Assembly: GCF_000282655.1 (NCBI RefSeq)
Contig: NZ_AKIV01000046.1
Coordinates: 1-64,000, forward strand
Direction of reading: 5' to 3'
Source: Polaromonas sp. CF318
GTDB lineage: Bacteria; Pseudomonadota; Gammaproteobacteria; Burkholderiales; Burkholderiaceae_C
Length of the DNA: 64,000 nucleotides
In this document: positions 16,944 through 24,823 of the stretch, in pieces
Layout: each line of letters starts with the position of its first letter
How positions within the stretch are numbered: position 1 is the stretch's first letter
Notes under the pieces: model-generated
Database searches by the model: none
The model's input: the letters and a program-made list of their open reading frames with translations, nothing else
What the model was told of the DNA's origin: nothing
Program-made: the position numbers and the translations under genes

Positions 16944-17989
16944 CCCCGGATCACCAAACTGTTCCATCGAGCCTCTCCGCGCAGGATGGCGCCCCTGCGG
17001 CACAAGAGGAGCGCGTACCGTCGGAAGGCATGCCGTTTTCAGGTTGGACGCCTTTTATCGCCGGAGCGCTGAGCGGGCTTCTTTTGCGTCTGATGTTTTC
17101 CGGATCGCCGGGGAGCGCGCTGTCGGCCATGGCCGCCGGCTTCGTCTGGTTCGCGCCATTCGCGGTGGGAGCCATCACGGTGTATATGGCCGAGCGGCAA
17201 AAGAGAAGAAGCTTTGCCTACTACCTCTTCGCACCAGCGCTGGCGACTTTCGTGTTTGTGCTCGGTAGCCTGGCCATCCTGATAGAAGGGCTGATCTGCG
17301 CCATCGTCATCCTGCCGATGTTCACCCTTCTCGGCATGTTGGGCGGCCTGGTCATGGGGCTTGTTTGCCGGCTGACCAACTGGCCCAAGCAAGCGGTCTA
17401 CAGCATTGCAGCGCTGCCGCTGCTGGTGGCGATGGCACTTCCTCAAAACCAGGTGCAGCGCATAGGCAGCGTGGAACGGAGTGTTTTGATACAGGCAACG
17501 GCTGCCGAAGTGTGGCAACAGATCAACAATGCACGCGATATCGCGCCCGCCGAGGTCCAGCATGCCTGGGCATACCGAATTGGCGTTCCGCTTCCGGTCA
17601 GCGGCATCACGACCGACACGGCTGAAGGCCCCATACGCAAGAGCACCTGGGGCAAAGGCGTTCATTTTGACGAGGTGATACGCCAGTGGGAGCCCCAGCG
17701 GCATGTGCGCTGGACCTACCGCTTCGCGGAAGATTCATTTCCCGCAGGCGCGCTGGACGACCACGTGAAAGTGGGCGGCGTCTATTTCGACCTGCGCGAC
17801 ACGTCCTACACGCTGACACCCGAAGAAGGCGGCACGCGACTGCATATTCGCGTGAGCTATCGCATCAGTACGGATTTCGACGCGTACGCGAACTGGGTTG
17901 CCCAACGTCTGCTGGGCAACTTTTCAGAAGTGATCCTGGACATGTACAAGGCACGCAGTGAACACACCGGGGACGCGGCGCTGTCTTGA
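16940..17989 (+). CDS. Membrane protein fused to a C-terminal SRPBCC (START-like) domain
   Basis: The ATG overlaps the methyltransferase stop (ATGA), which fixes the start and implies coupling. Residues 1-35 are polar. Four to five hydrophobic segments fill about residues 36-168 (GMLGGLVMGLVCRL in the middle). From about residue 178 to 345 the sequence fits the SRPBCC/polyketide-cyclase fold: an opening RSVLIQATAAEVWQQI, then WEPQRHVRWTYRF and a strand-rich end GTRLHIRVSYRIS. Such domains bind hydrophobic ligands. A membrane-anchored ligand-binding or cyclase role is inferred. 349 residues. Confidence 0.75.
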   Translation: MTPDHQTVPSSLSAQDGAPAAQEERVPSEGMPFSGWTPFIAGALSGLLLRLMFSGSPGSALSAMAAGFVWFAPFAVGAITVYMAERQKRRSFAYYLFAPALATFVFVLGSLAILIEGLICAIVILPMFTLLGMLGGLVMGLVCRLTNWPKQAVYSIAALPLLVAMALPQNQVQRIGSVERSVLIQATAAEVWQQINNARDIAPAEVQHAWAYRIGVPLPVSGITTDTAEGPIRKSTWGKGVHFDEVIRQWEPQRHVRWTYRFAEDSFPAGALDDHVKVGGVYFDLRDTSYTLTPEEGGTRLHIRVSYRISTDFDAYANWVAQRLLGNFSEVILDMYKARSEHTGDAALS

Positions 17990-18063
17990 CTGCCACCATG
18001 CCGGCCGGTCACCCGCCTGAACCGGCAAGCCGGCTGGATGCCGCCGCACCGGACTGGACGGGA

Positions 18064-18741
18064 TCAGGGTCCCCAGCCGCCCTCAGCGCGCAGACGACGG
18101 CGCGACCCATATGCCACCACAAACGCGGTCCCCAGGCCCATGGCAAACAGCACAACGCCCCAGAGCAGGCGCCTACCCGGCTCCTCGGTGGCCTGCCGCC
18201 GCACCCAGACCTCGTAATAGTCGCCCTGCTTGCCCGCGCTGACGGGCAACAGCAGGTAGTAGGCCTTGCCTTCCTGCAGGTCATACAGGCCCTGCTGCAC
18301 ATAGTTGCCGCCCAGCCCATGCAGGTTGAGACCCGGGTCGGCCGGCCCGCCTTTTTTGGTGCGCAACCGGCGCTCCCGCTTCCACATGGCATAGGTAAAG
18401 CGCTCAGGGGTGAGTTCCATCAGGCCCGGGCCGAAACGGTTGTCGAATTGCCAGGACCAGTCGCGGGTTACGACGGCAATCGGGCCGTCGCCGGGGCGGA
18501 TGGCCAGCGGCAGCACCAGGGGAATTTCACCCGTCTTGCTCTTCTGGTGATGGGCGAATTGCTCGCCGCCCGGCAGGCTGGTCACCGGCACGGCGCGCGG
18601 GTCCCTGGGACCTGAACGAGCCACGAGTTCGCCGCCCCACAGCGGCAAATACACCAGGTCGGCGAATACCAGCCCAAGGCCCAGCAGGGCCACCACCACG
18701 CCGGCCTGGGCGCAACGCCTGGCCGCAGGAAGGGACAGCAT
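18064..18741 (-). CDS. Hypothetical two-TM envelope protein
   Basis: No family recognised with confidence. The 225-residue product has a membrane segment near residues 11-32 and another near 191-212, with a basic tail (GSRRRLRAEGG). The region between is probably periplasmic and carries Gly/Tyr-containing segments such as NLHGLGGNYVQQGLYDLQEGKAYYLLLPV and GDYYEVWVRR, suggesting a beta-rich domain. It lies immediately downstream of polA on the same strand (two-base gap), so the two may be co-transcribed. Confidence 0.6.
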   Translation of the reverse strand: MLSLPAARRCAQAGVVVALLGLGLVFADLVYLPLWGGELVARSGPRDPRAVPVTSLPGGEQFAHHQKSKTGEIPLVLPLAIRPGDGPIAVVTRDWSWQFDNRFGPGLMELTPERFTYAMWKRERRLRTKKGGPADPGLNLHGLGGNYVQQGLYDLQEGKAYYLLLPVSAGKQGDYYEVWVRRQATEEPGRRLLWGVVLFAMGLGTAFVVAYGSRRRLRAEGGWGP

Positions 18742-18743
18742 CC

Positions 18744-21575
18744 TCAGTGCGCCTTGTCCCAGTTCGGCCCGACCCCGATTTCAGCCAGCAACGGCACCTT
18801 CAAATCCGCCACGCCGGCCATCAGGCGCGGGATCTCTGTGCGCACCCATTCGACTTCGGCCTCGGGCACCTCGAACACCAGTTCGTCGTGCACCTGCATG
18901 ATCATTTTGGTGGCGCGTTTCTCTTCGTCGAGCACCTGCTGGACCTTGTTCATGCTGAGCTTGATCAGGTCGGCCGCCGTGCCCTGCATGGGCGCATTGA
19001 TGGCCTGGCGTTCGGCGGCCTTTTTGCGGGGGCCGTTGCCGCCGTTGATTTCCGACAAGTAGAGGCGCCGCCCGAAGACGGTCTCCACGAAGTGGTTTTT
19101 CTGGGCGAACACCACGGTCTGGTCCATGTAGTTCTTGACGCCTGGATAGCGCTGGAAGTACTTGTCGATGTATGCCGCCGCGGCCTTGGTTTCTATGCCG
19201 AGGTTGCGCGCCAGGCCGAAGCTGCTCATGCCGTAGATCAAGCCGAAATTGATGACCTTGGCGTAACGGCGCTGCTCGCTGCTGACCTGCTCCAGCGCCA
19301 CACCGAAGACCTCGGCGGCCGTGGCGCGGTGCACGTCCAGGCCGTTGGTGAAGGCGCTGAGCAGCGCCTCGTCGCCGCTGATGTGCGCCATGATGCGCAG
19401 CTCGATCTGTGAATAGTCGGCGCTGGCGATCACGCAGCCCGCGGGCGCCACAAAGGCTTCGCGCACGCGCCGGCCTTCGACCGTACGTATCGGGATGTTC
19501 TGCAGGTTGGGGTCGTTGCTCGACAGCCGCCCCGTGACGGCGACGGCCTGCGCATAGTGGGTGTGCACGCGGCCGGTGCGGGGCAGCGCCAGCTGCGCGA
19601 GCTTGTCGGTGTAAGTGCCCTTGAGCTTGCTCAGCGAACGGTGCTCCAGCAGCTTGGCGGGCAGCGGGTAGTCCTCGGCGAGTTTTTCGAGCACCTCCTC
19701 GTCGGTGCTGCGCGCGCCGCTGGGGGTTTTCTTGATGACCGGCATGCCGAGCTTGTCAAAGAAGATCTCGCCCAGTTGCTTGGGGCTGCCCAGGTTGAAG
19801 GGCTGGCCGGCGATCTCATAGGCCTCGGTTTCGAGCTGGATGATGCGCTGGCCCAGTTCATGGCTTTGCGCAGCCAGGGTGGGCGCATCGATCAGCACGC
19901 CGTTGCGTTCAATGCGGTACAGGGTTTCGCTGCTTTGCATCTCGAGTTCGTAGATGAAGCGCAACTTCTCGTTGGCCTGCAGTTGCGGCCACAGCACGCG
20001 GTGCACGTCCAGGGTCTGGTCGGAGTCTTCGCACGAATACTCAGCGGCCTTGGCGATGTCGACCTGGTTGAACTTGATCTGGTGCGCGCCCTTGCCGCAC
20101 AGGTCTTCGTAATTGATGCCGCTGCGGCCCACATGGCGCTCGGCCAGGCTGGCCAGGCCGTGCGGCTTGTGCACTTCCAGCACATAGCTTTGCAGCATGG
20201 TGTCGTGCGCATAGCCCTGCACTTCAATGCCGTGGTTGGCGAACACATGGCGGTCGTATTTGACGTGCTGGCCCAGCTTGGGCCTGGCCGGGTTTTCCAG
20301 CCAGGGCTTGAGGCGGGCCAGCACCTCATCGCGCGGCAGCTGCGCGGGCGCGTCGGGGTAGTCGTGGGTGAGCGGGATGTAGGCCGCCTCGCCGGGCGTG
20401 ACGCTGAAGCTCAGGCCGACGATTTCCGCCAGCATCTCGTCGAGCGAGGTGGTTTCGGTGTCCAGCGCGACGAGCTCGGCCGCTGCTATCCTGGCCAGCC
20501 AGCGGTCGAAGGCCTCCCAGGTGAGCACCGTGTCGTAGTTGAGGTTGCTGGTGCGCTGGGCCAGCGGTGTGTCGGTCAGGGGCGCTTCATCAAACAGGCC
20601 CGGCGAATCCGAGCGGCCGCCCGAACCGCCCGCCGGCGCGGGTTTGTGCCGGCCTTCCGGCCCGCCTGGCAATTCGGCGGGCATGCTTTCGATGTCGATC
20701 TGCTTGACCAGGCCCTTGAAGCCGTATTTTTCGTAGAAGGCTTTCAGGGCTTCGGTCTGCTGCCCGCCCATGGCAATCGCGTCCAGGGCCGGCAGGCCGG
20801 CGATGTAGTCGTCCAGCGCGCAGTCTTTCTTGATGGTCAGCAGTTCCCGGCCCTTGGGCAGCCAGTCGAGCGACTGGCGCAGGTTCTCGCCGACCACGCC
20901 CTTGATCTCGCCGGCGCGCGCCACCAGCGCATCCAGCGAGCCGTACTCGAGCAGCCATTTGACGGCGGTCTTGGGGCCGACCTTGGGCACGCCGGGCACG
21001 TTGTCGACCGCGTCGCCGACCAGGGCCTGGTAATCGATCATCAGCCGCGGCGGCACGCCGAATTCGGCCTCGACCCCGGCCACGTCCCGGCGCCTGTCGT
21101 TCATGGTGTCGATGACGGTGATGTTTTCGTCGACCAGCTGGCTCAAGTCCTTGTCGCCGCTGGAAATAATCACCTCAATGCCCTGGCTGGAGGCCAGGCA
21201 GGCCAGCGTGCCTATCACGTCGTCGGCTTCCACGCCCGGAACGTCCAGCACCTTCCAGCCCAAGAGGCGCACCACCTCGTGGATGGGCTCGACCTGGCTG
21301 CGCAGGTCGTCGGGCATGGGCGAGCGCTGGGCTTTGTACTCAGGGTAGAGCGCATCGCGGAAAGTCGGCCCCTTGGCGTCGAATACGCAGGCGGCGAAGT
21401 CGGCGCGCACATCCTTGCGCAGCTTCTGCATCATGTTGACCATGCCGCGTATGGCGCCCGTGGCCGGGCTGGCCGGATCGCCCGGGTTGGCGCGCAGGTC
21501 GGGCATGGCGTGGAAGGCACGATACAGGTAGCTGGAGCCGTCCACCAGCAGCAGCGTTTTTTTGTCGGTACTCAT
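18744..21575 (-). CDS. polA: DNA polymerase I
   Basis: Repair and Okazaki-fragment polymerase, full length at 943 residues. N-terminal 5'-3' exonuclease/flap domain (LLLVDGSSYLYRAFHA, KVGPKTAVKWLLEYGS). The middle 3'-5' exonuclease domain keeps DTETTSLDEM, so proofreading appears intact. The C-terminal polymerase domain has motif A ASADYSQIELR, motif B RRYAKVINFGLIYGMS and motif C QVHDELVFEVPE. A low-complexity linker of Pro/Gly/Ser lies at about residues 305-325 between the first two domains. Divergent from the DUF2782-thrB group, a conserved arrangement in Burkholderiales. Confidence 0.98.
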   Translation of the reverse strand: MSTDKKTLLLVDGSSYLYRAFHAMPDLRANPGDPASPATGAIRGMVNMMQKLRKDVRADFAACVFDAKGPTFRDALYPEYKAQRSPMPDDLRSQVEPIHEVVRLLGWKVLDVPGVEADDVIGTLACLASSQGIEVIISSGDKDLSQLVDENITVIDTMNDRRRDVAGVEAEFGVPPRLMIDYQALVGDAVDNVPGVPKVGPKTAVKWLLEYGSLDALVARAGEIKGVVGENLRQSLDWLPKGRELLTIKKDCALDDYIAGLPALDAIAMGGQQTEALKAFYEKYGFKGLVKQIDIESMPAELPGGPEGRHKPAPAGGSGGRSDSPGLFDEAPLTDTPLAQRTSNLNYDTVLTWEAFDRWLARIAAAELVALDTETTSLDEMLAEIVGLSFSVTPGEAAYIPLTHDYPDAPAQLPRDEVLARLKPWLENPARPKLGQHVKYDRHVFANHGIEVQGYAHDTMLQSYVLEVHKPHGLASLAERHVGRSGINYEDLCGKGAHQIKFNQVDIAKAAEYSCEDSDQTLDVHRVLWPQLQANEKLRFIYELEMQSSETLYRIERNGVLIDAPTLAAQSHELGQRIIQLETEAYEIAGQPFNLGSPKQLGEIFFDKLGMPVIKKTPSGARSTDEEVLEKLAEDYPLPAKLLEHRSLSKLKGTYTDKLAQLALPRTGRVHTHYAQAVAVTGRLSSNDPNLQNIPIRTVEGRRVREAFVAPAGCVIASADYSQIELRIMAHISGDEALLSAFTNGLDVHRATAAEVFGVALEQVSSEQRRYAKVINFGLIYGMSSFGLARNLGIETKAAAAYIDKYFQRYPGVKNYMDQTVVFAQKNHFVETVFGRRLYLSEINGGNGPRKKAAERQAINAPMQGTAADLIKLSMNKVQQVLDEEKRATKMIMQVHDELVFEVPEAEVEWVRTEIPRLMAGVADLKVPLLAEIGVGPNWDKAH

Positions 21576-21697
21576 GGGGCCTGATTGTCGGGGATATCGG
21601 CCCGGCCCCGCCCGGGGCGCCGCAAGCGCCCCGAACCGGCCCCGGCAGGCGGTTTTTGCCTACACGGCCAGCCTCTTTATTACGACAGGGCGGGGCT

Positions 21698-21726
21698 TTG
21701 TCGCCCAGCCGCCGCAGGCCTACAAT
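21698..21726 (+). promoter_or_regulatory. Promoter of the DUF2782-thrB group
   Basis: -35 TTGTCG (21698-21703), 17-bp spacer, -10 TACAAT (21721-21726). Transcription would begin at about 21732-21733, on the ATG itself (21733), again suggesting a leaderless transcript. No ribosome-binding site is visible. Confidence 0.6.
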
Positions 21727-21732
21727 GCAGGC

Positions 21733-22080
21733 ATGAACCACGCTTTCCGCCTCCTTATCGCTGCAGCCGCAGCGCTGCCGCTGGCTGCGGCCATGGCCCA
21801 GGCACCCGCGCAAAACACCGCGCCGCCCGCCAAGGCAGAGGCGGCGCCGGCCCCCTCGGGGCGCCCCGACCAGACCATCAAACGCATACGCACCGAAGAT
21901 GCCGGCACCCGCATCGACGAGCTTCGCGTGGGCGGCGAAACCCAGCAGATCACCGTGCAACCCAAGACCGGCGGCGCGGCCTATGAAGTCAAGCCCGCCG
22001 AAGGCGCACGCGGCAGCGCACCGGGCTCGACCAGCAACGACACCAACGGCAGCCGCGTGTGGAACGTGCTGAAGTTCTGA
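21733..22080 (+). CDS. DUF2782-family secreted protein
   Basis: Secreted 115-residue protein of unknown function. Residues 1-23 are a signal peptide ending AMA-QAP. An Ala/Pro-rich linker follows. The conserved core, from about residue 48, reads IKRIRTEDAGTRIDELRVGG and continues with the beta-rich QQITVQPKTGGAAYEV, which I recognise as the DUF2782 pattern. The gene lies between polA and thrB, its usual place in Burkholderiales. It may be exported to the periplasm; no role is known to me. Confidence 0.8.
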   Translation: MNHAFRLLIAAAAALPLAAAMAQAPAQNTAPPAKAEAAPAPSGRPDQTIKRIRTEDAGTRIDELRVGGETQQITVQPKTGGAAYEVKPAEGARGSAPGSTSNDTNGSRVWNVLKF

Positions 22081-22134
22081 CGTCCACCATCTCCAGACAC
22101 ACAATTCCAAGAATTCCAGGGTTCAGTTTCAGGC

Positions 22135-23085
22135 ATGGCCGTATACACCGAAGTCTCGTTTGACGAGGCTGCAGCGTTCTTGAACGCCCTGAATCTGGGG
22201 CAGCTGCAGAACATCAAGGGTGCCGCGGGCGGCATCGAAAACACCAACTACTTTGTGGACACCGACCAGGGCCAGTATGTGCTGACCCTGTTCGAACGCC
22301 TGAGCTTCGAGCAGTTGCCCTTCTACCTGCACCTGATGCGGCACCTGGCGGCCCACGGCATCCCCGTGCCCGACCCGGCGGGCGACACCAAGGGCAACAT
22401 CCTCCACGAACTCAAGGGCAAGCCCGCCTCGGTGGTCAGCAAGCTGCGCGGCCACAGCGAGCTGGCACCCACGGCGGCGCACTGCACCGGCGTGGGCGAG
22501 GCGCTGGCGCGCATGCACCTGGCGGGCCTGGACTACCCGCGCCGCCAACCCAATCTGCGCGGCCTGGAATGGTGGAACGAAACGGTACCGGTGGTGCTGC
22601 CTCACCTCACGCCCGAGCAAAGCAGCCTCATCCTGGGCGAGCTCGCCTACCAGAACCACGTGGCGGCTTCTTCCGCCTGCCGCAGCCTGCCGCAGGGCGT
22701 GGTGCATGCCGACCTGTTTCGCGACAACGTGATGTTCGAGGACGGCAAGCTCACCGGCTTTTTTGACTTTTACTTCGCCGGCTGCGACACCTTTTTGTTC
22801 GACATCGCGGTCTGCCTCAACGACTGGTGCATAGACCTGGCCACGGGCGCCAAGGATGACGAGCGCTCCGCGGCCTTTCTGGCGGCCTACCAGGCGGTGC
22901 GCCCGCTGACCGCGCAGGAACGCCAGTTGCTGCCGGCCATGCAGCGCGCCGGCGCCCTGCGCTTCTGGCTGTCCCGGCTGTGGGATTTGCACCTGCCGCG
23001 CGAGGCCGCCGTGCTCAAGGCGCACGACCCCAGCCACTTCGAGCGCGTGCTGCGCGAGCGGCTTGCGCAGCCTTACCTTCTTTAA
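22135..23085 (+). CDS. thrB: Homoserine kinase (aminoglycoside-phosphotransferase fold)
   Basis: Phosphorylates L-homoserine in threonine synthesis. This is the APH-fold ThrB found in beta- and alphaproteobacteria, not the GHMP-type of E. coli. Evidence: GAAGGIENTNYFVDTDQGQYVLTLF at the nucleotide-binding start, the catalytic loop GVVHADLFRDNVMFEDGKL and the metal-binding FFDFYFAGCDTFLFDIAV. The 316-residue length is normal. It follows the DUF2782 gene by 54 bp and precedes the BPSS1780-family gene, a recurring set. Confidence 0.95.
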   Translation: MAVYTEVSFDEAAAFLNALNLGQLQNIKGAAGGIENTNYFVDTDQGQYVLTLFERLSFEQLPFYLHLMRHLAAHGIPVPDPAGDTKGNILHELKGKPASVVSKLRGHSELAPTAAHCTGVGEALARMHLAGLDYPRRQPNLRGLEWWNETVPVVLPHLTPEQSSLILGELAYQNHVAASSACRSLPQGVVHADLFRDNVMFEDGKLTGFFDFYFAGCDTFLFDIAVCLNDWCIDLATGAKDDERSAAFLAAYQAVRPLTAQERQLLPAMQRAGALRFWLSRLWDLHLPREAAVLKAHDPSHFERVLRERLAQPYLL

Positions 23086-23189
23086 GTCCCGCGGGCGCGG
23101 CGGGCAGCGCCCGCCGGTTTGAGGCACACTGCCCCTGCAATCCCTGCCCGGCCCCTCCCTGGCAACCCTTTTCCGAAGTCCCGAAGACC

Positions 23190-24014
23190 ATGAAACTCAA
23201 CATCGTTCCCGCGAGCACCGGCCTCACCTGGGTCAAGCTGGGCGTCAAAACCTTTTTGCAGCAGCCGCTGGCCATGTCGGGCCTGTTCTTCCTCTACATG
23301 GCGGTAGGGACGCTGCTGTCGCTGTTGCCGGTGCTGGGGCTGATCCTTGCCTTCATGATCGTGCCGGCCGCCACGCTGGGCCTGATGGCCGCCACGCAGG
23401 AAGCCCTCAAGGGCAAATTTCCCATGCCCACGGTGCTGGTCAGCGCTTTCCGCGCGGGCCGCCAGCGCATGCGCGCCATGCTGGTGCTGGGCGCCCTGTA
23501 TGCCGCGGCCTGCCTGCTGATCGTGATGGTGGTGCCCTTCCTGGTGGACGCGCCGCCTGTGCCGCTCGTCACGCCCTCAACGGCCGACGCCGGCCGCGAA
23601 GCCATGATGGCGCCGCAGTTCCAGCTGACGATGCTGGTCACCATGCTGCTCTACCTGCCGGTTTCGCTGCTGTTCTGGCATGCGCCGGCACTGGTCCACT
23701 GGCACGGCATTTCACCGGTCAAAAGCCTGTTTTTCAGTTTTGTCGCCTGCATACGCAACGCGGGCGCCTTCCTGATGTACGGCCTGGGCTGGTTCGGCGT
23801 GTTCCTGGGCATAGGCATTGCGCTGAGCATCATCACGGGCCTGACGGGCAGCGCCACCCTGATGGCCGCGGCCATGATGCCGCTGGCGCTGCTCATGGCA
23901 GCCATGTTTTCCACCTCGATTTACTTCACGTTTCGTGATAGCTTCGTGGCCACGCCACCCGACGATTCGACGGGGAGCGCTGAGGACGCCCATAACACCG
24001 ACGACAAACCCTGA
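23190..24014 (+). CDS. BPSS1780-family membrane protein
   Basis: Multi-pass inner-membrane protein of 274 residues. The ATG of MKLNIVPAS is chosen; it follows CCGAAG-type purines and matches the family's N-terminus. The opening GLTWVKLGVKTFLQQPLAMSG is the family's hallmark. Six or so membrane segments follow, with a C-terminal acidic tail (DDSTGSAEDAHNTDDKP). The family is known mainly from its position next to thrB in Burkholderiales. Function unknown; a link to threonine is only positional. Confidence 0.85.
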   Translation: MKLNIVPASTGLTWVKLGVKTFLQQPLAMSGLFFLYMAVGTLLSLLPVLGLILAFMIVPAATLGLMAATQEALKGKFPMPTVLVSAFRAGRQRMRAMLVLGALYAAACLLIVMVVPFLVDAPPVPLVTPSTADAGREAMMAPQFQLTMLVTMLLYLPVSLLFWHAPALVHWHGISPVKSLFFSFVACIRNAGAFLMYGLGWFGVFLGIGIALSIITGLTGSATLMAAAMMPLALLMAAMFSTSIYFTFRDSFVATPPDDSTGSAEDAHNTDDKP

Positions 24015-24046
24015 CGACCCCATCGTTATCCCACCGGAGATTTTTC

Positions 24047-24820
24047 ATGACCCAGCACCAGTTGCAAGGCCGTAGCGAAAAAGAGATTTTGTGGTTTCAA
24101 AGACGTGACACGCTCAAGGCCGCCGCGGCCTGGGTCGCCATGGGGGGCTTGCCCGCCGCCATGGCCCAGCAGCGCAGCAATATCGTCGAACTCCGGGGCG
24201 ACGCCCTGCTCAATGGCGGCCGGCTGCAAAACGGCCAGACCATCATGACCGGCGACCAGATACAGACCGGGCCGGGCTCCAACCTGATGTTTGTCATCGG
24301 CAACTCGGCCTTTCAGGTGCGCGAGAACTCGGTGATGACGGTGGAGCGCGGCAGCTCGCTCAACAGCGTGAGCCTGCTGCGCATGATCACCGGCGCCGTG
24401 GTCAGCGTCTGGGGCAAGGGCAGCAGCCGCTCCATCATCATGCCCACCCTGACGGCCGGCATACGCGGCACCGGCGTGTATGCCGAAGTGTTCGCCAACC
24501 AGGACAATCGCAGCTATTTCTGCAACTGCTACGGCACGGTCGACATGGAGTCGAACGGCGAAAAAGTGCTCTCGCAGTCCAACTACCACCAGGCCTTCTG
24601 GGGCGAAGCGGCGCCCAGGGACGGCCGCCGGCTGACGCCCGCCAATGCCATCAACCACAGCGACGAGGAACTGGAATTCCTGGCCGGGCTGGTCAACCAG
24701 CAAACCGCCTGGCAGGTCGCCGGCAAAAAAGGCGTCAAGGACGGCCGCGGTTATATGGACCCGCAGCCGGGCCAGATGCACCCGGCGCAGATGCCGGTCA
24801 TGCCGCCGACGACGCGATAA
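24047..24820 (+). CDS. FecR-domain protein with Tat signal
   Basis: Predicted periplasmic protein of 257 residues. The twin arginine in WFQRRDTLKAAAAW (residues 16-29) and the mild hydrophobic stretch ending AMAQQ suggest Tat export. The FecR-like beta domain spans about residues 45-155: GDALLNGGRLQNGQTIMTGD, then ALKVRE-like QVRENSVMTVERG and TLTAGIRGTGVYAEV, typical of FecR domains. No sigma factor or TonB receptor is adjacent, so this is not a standard FecR anti-sigma unit. CxC at about residue 162 (YFCNCYG) is a distinguishing feature. GGAG precedes the ATG. Confidence 0.78.
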   Translation: MTQHQLQGRSEKEILWFQRRDTLKAAAAWVAMGGLPAAMAQQRSNIVELRGDALLNGGRLQNGQTIMTGDQIQTGPGSNLMFVIGNSAFQVRENSVMTVERGSSLNSVSLLRMITGAVVSVWGKGSSRSIIMPTLTAGIRGTGVYAEVFANQDNRSYFCNCYGTVDMESNGEKVLSQSNYHQAFWGEAAPRDGRRLTPANAINHSDEELEFLAGLVNQQTAWQVAGKKGVKDGRGYMDPQPGQMHPAQMPVMPPTTR

Positions 24821-24823
24821 GCG

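Noticed and set aside
18064-18741. Assigning the two-TM protein after polA to a named family
   Set aside because: A Gly-Asp-Tyr motif is present but no family signature is secure.
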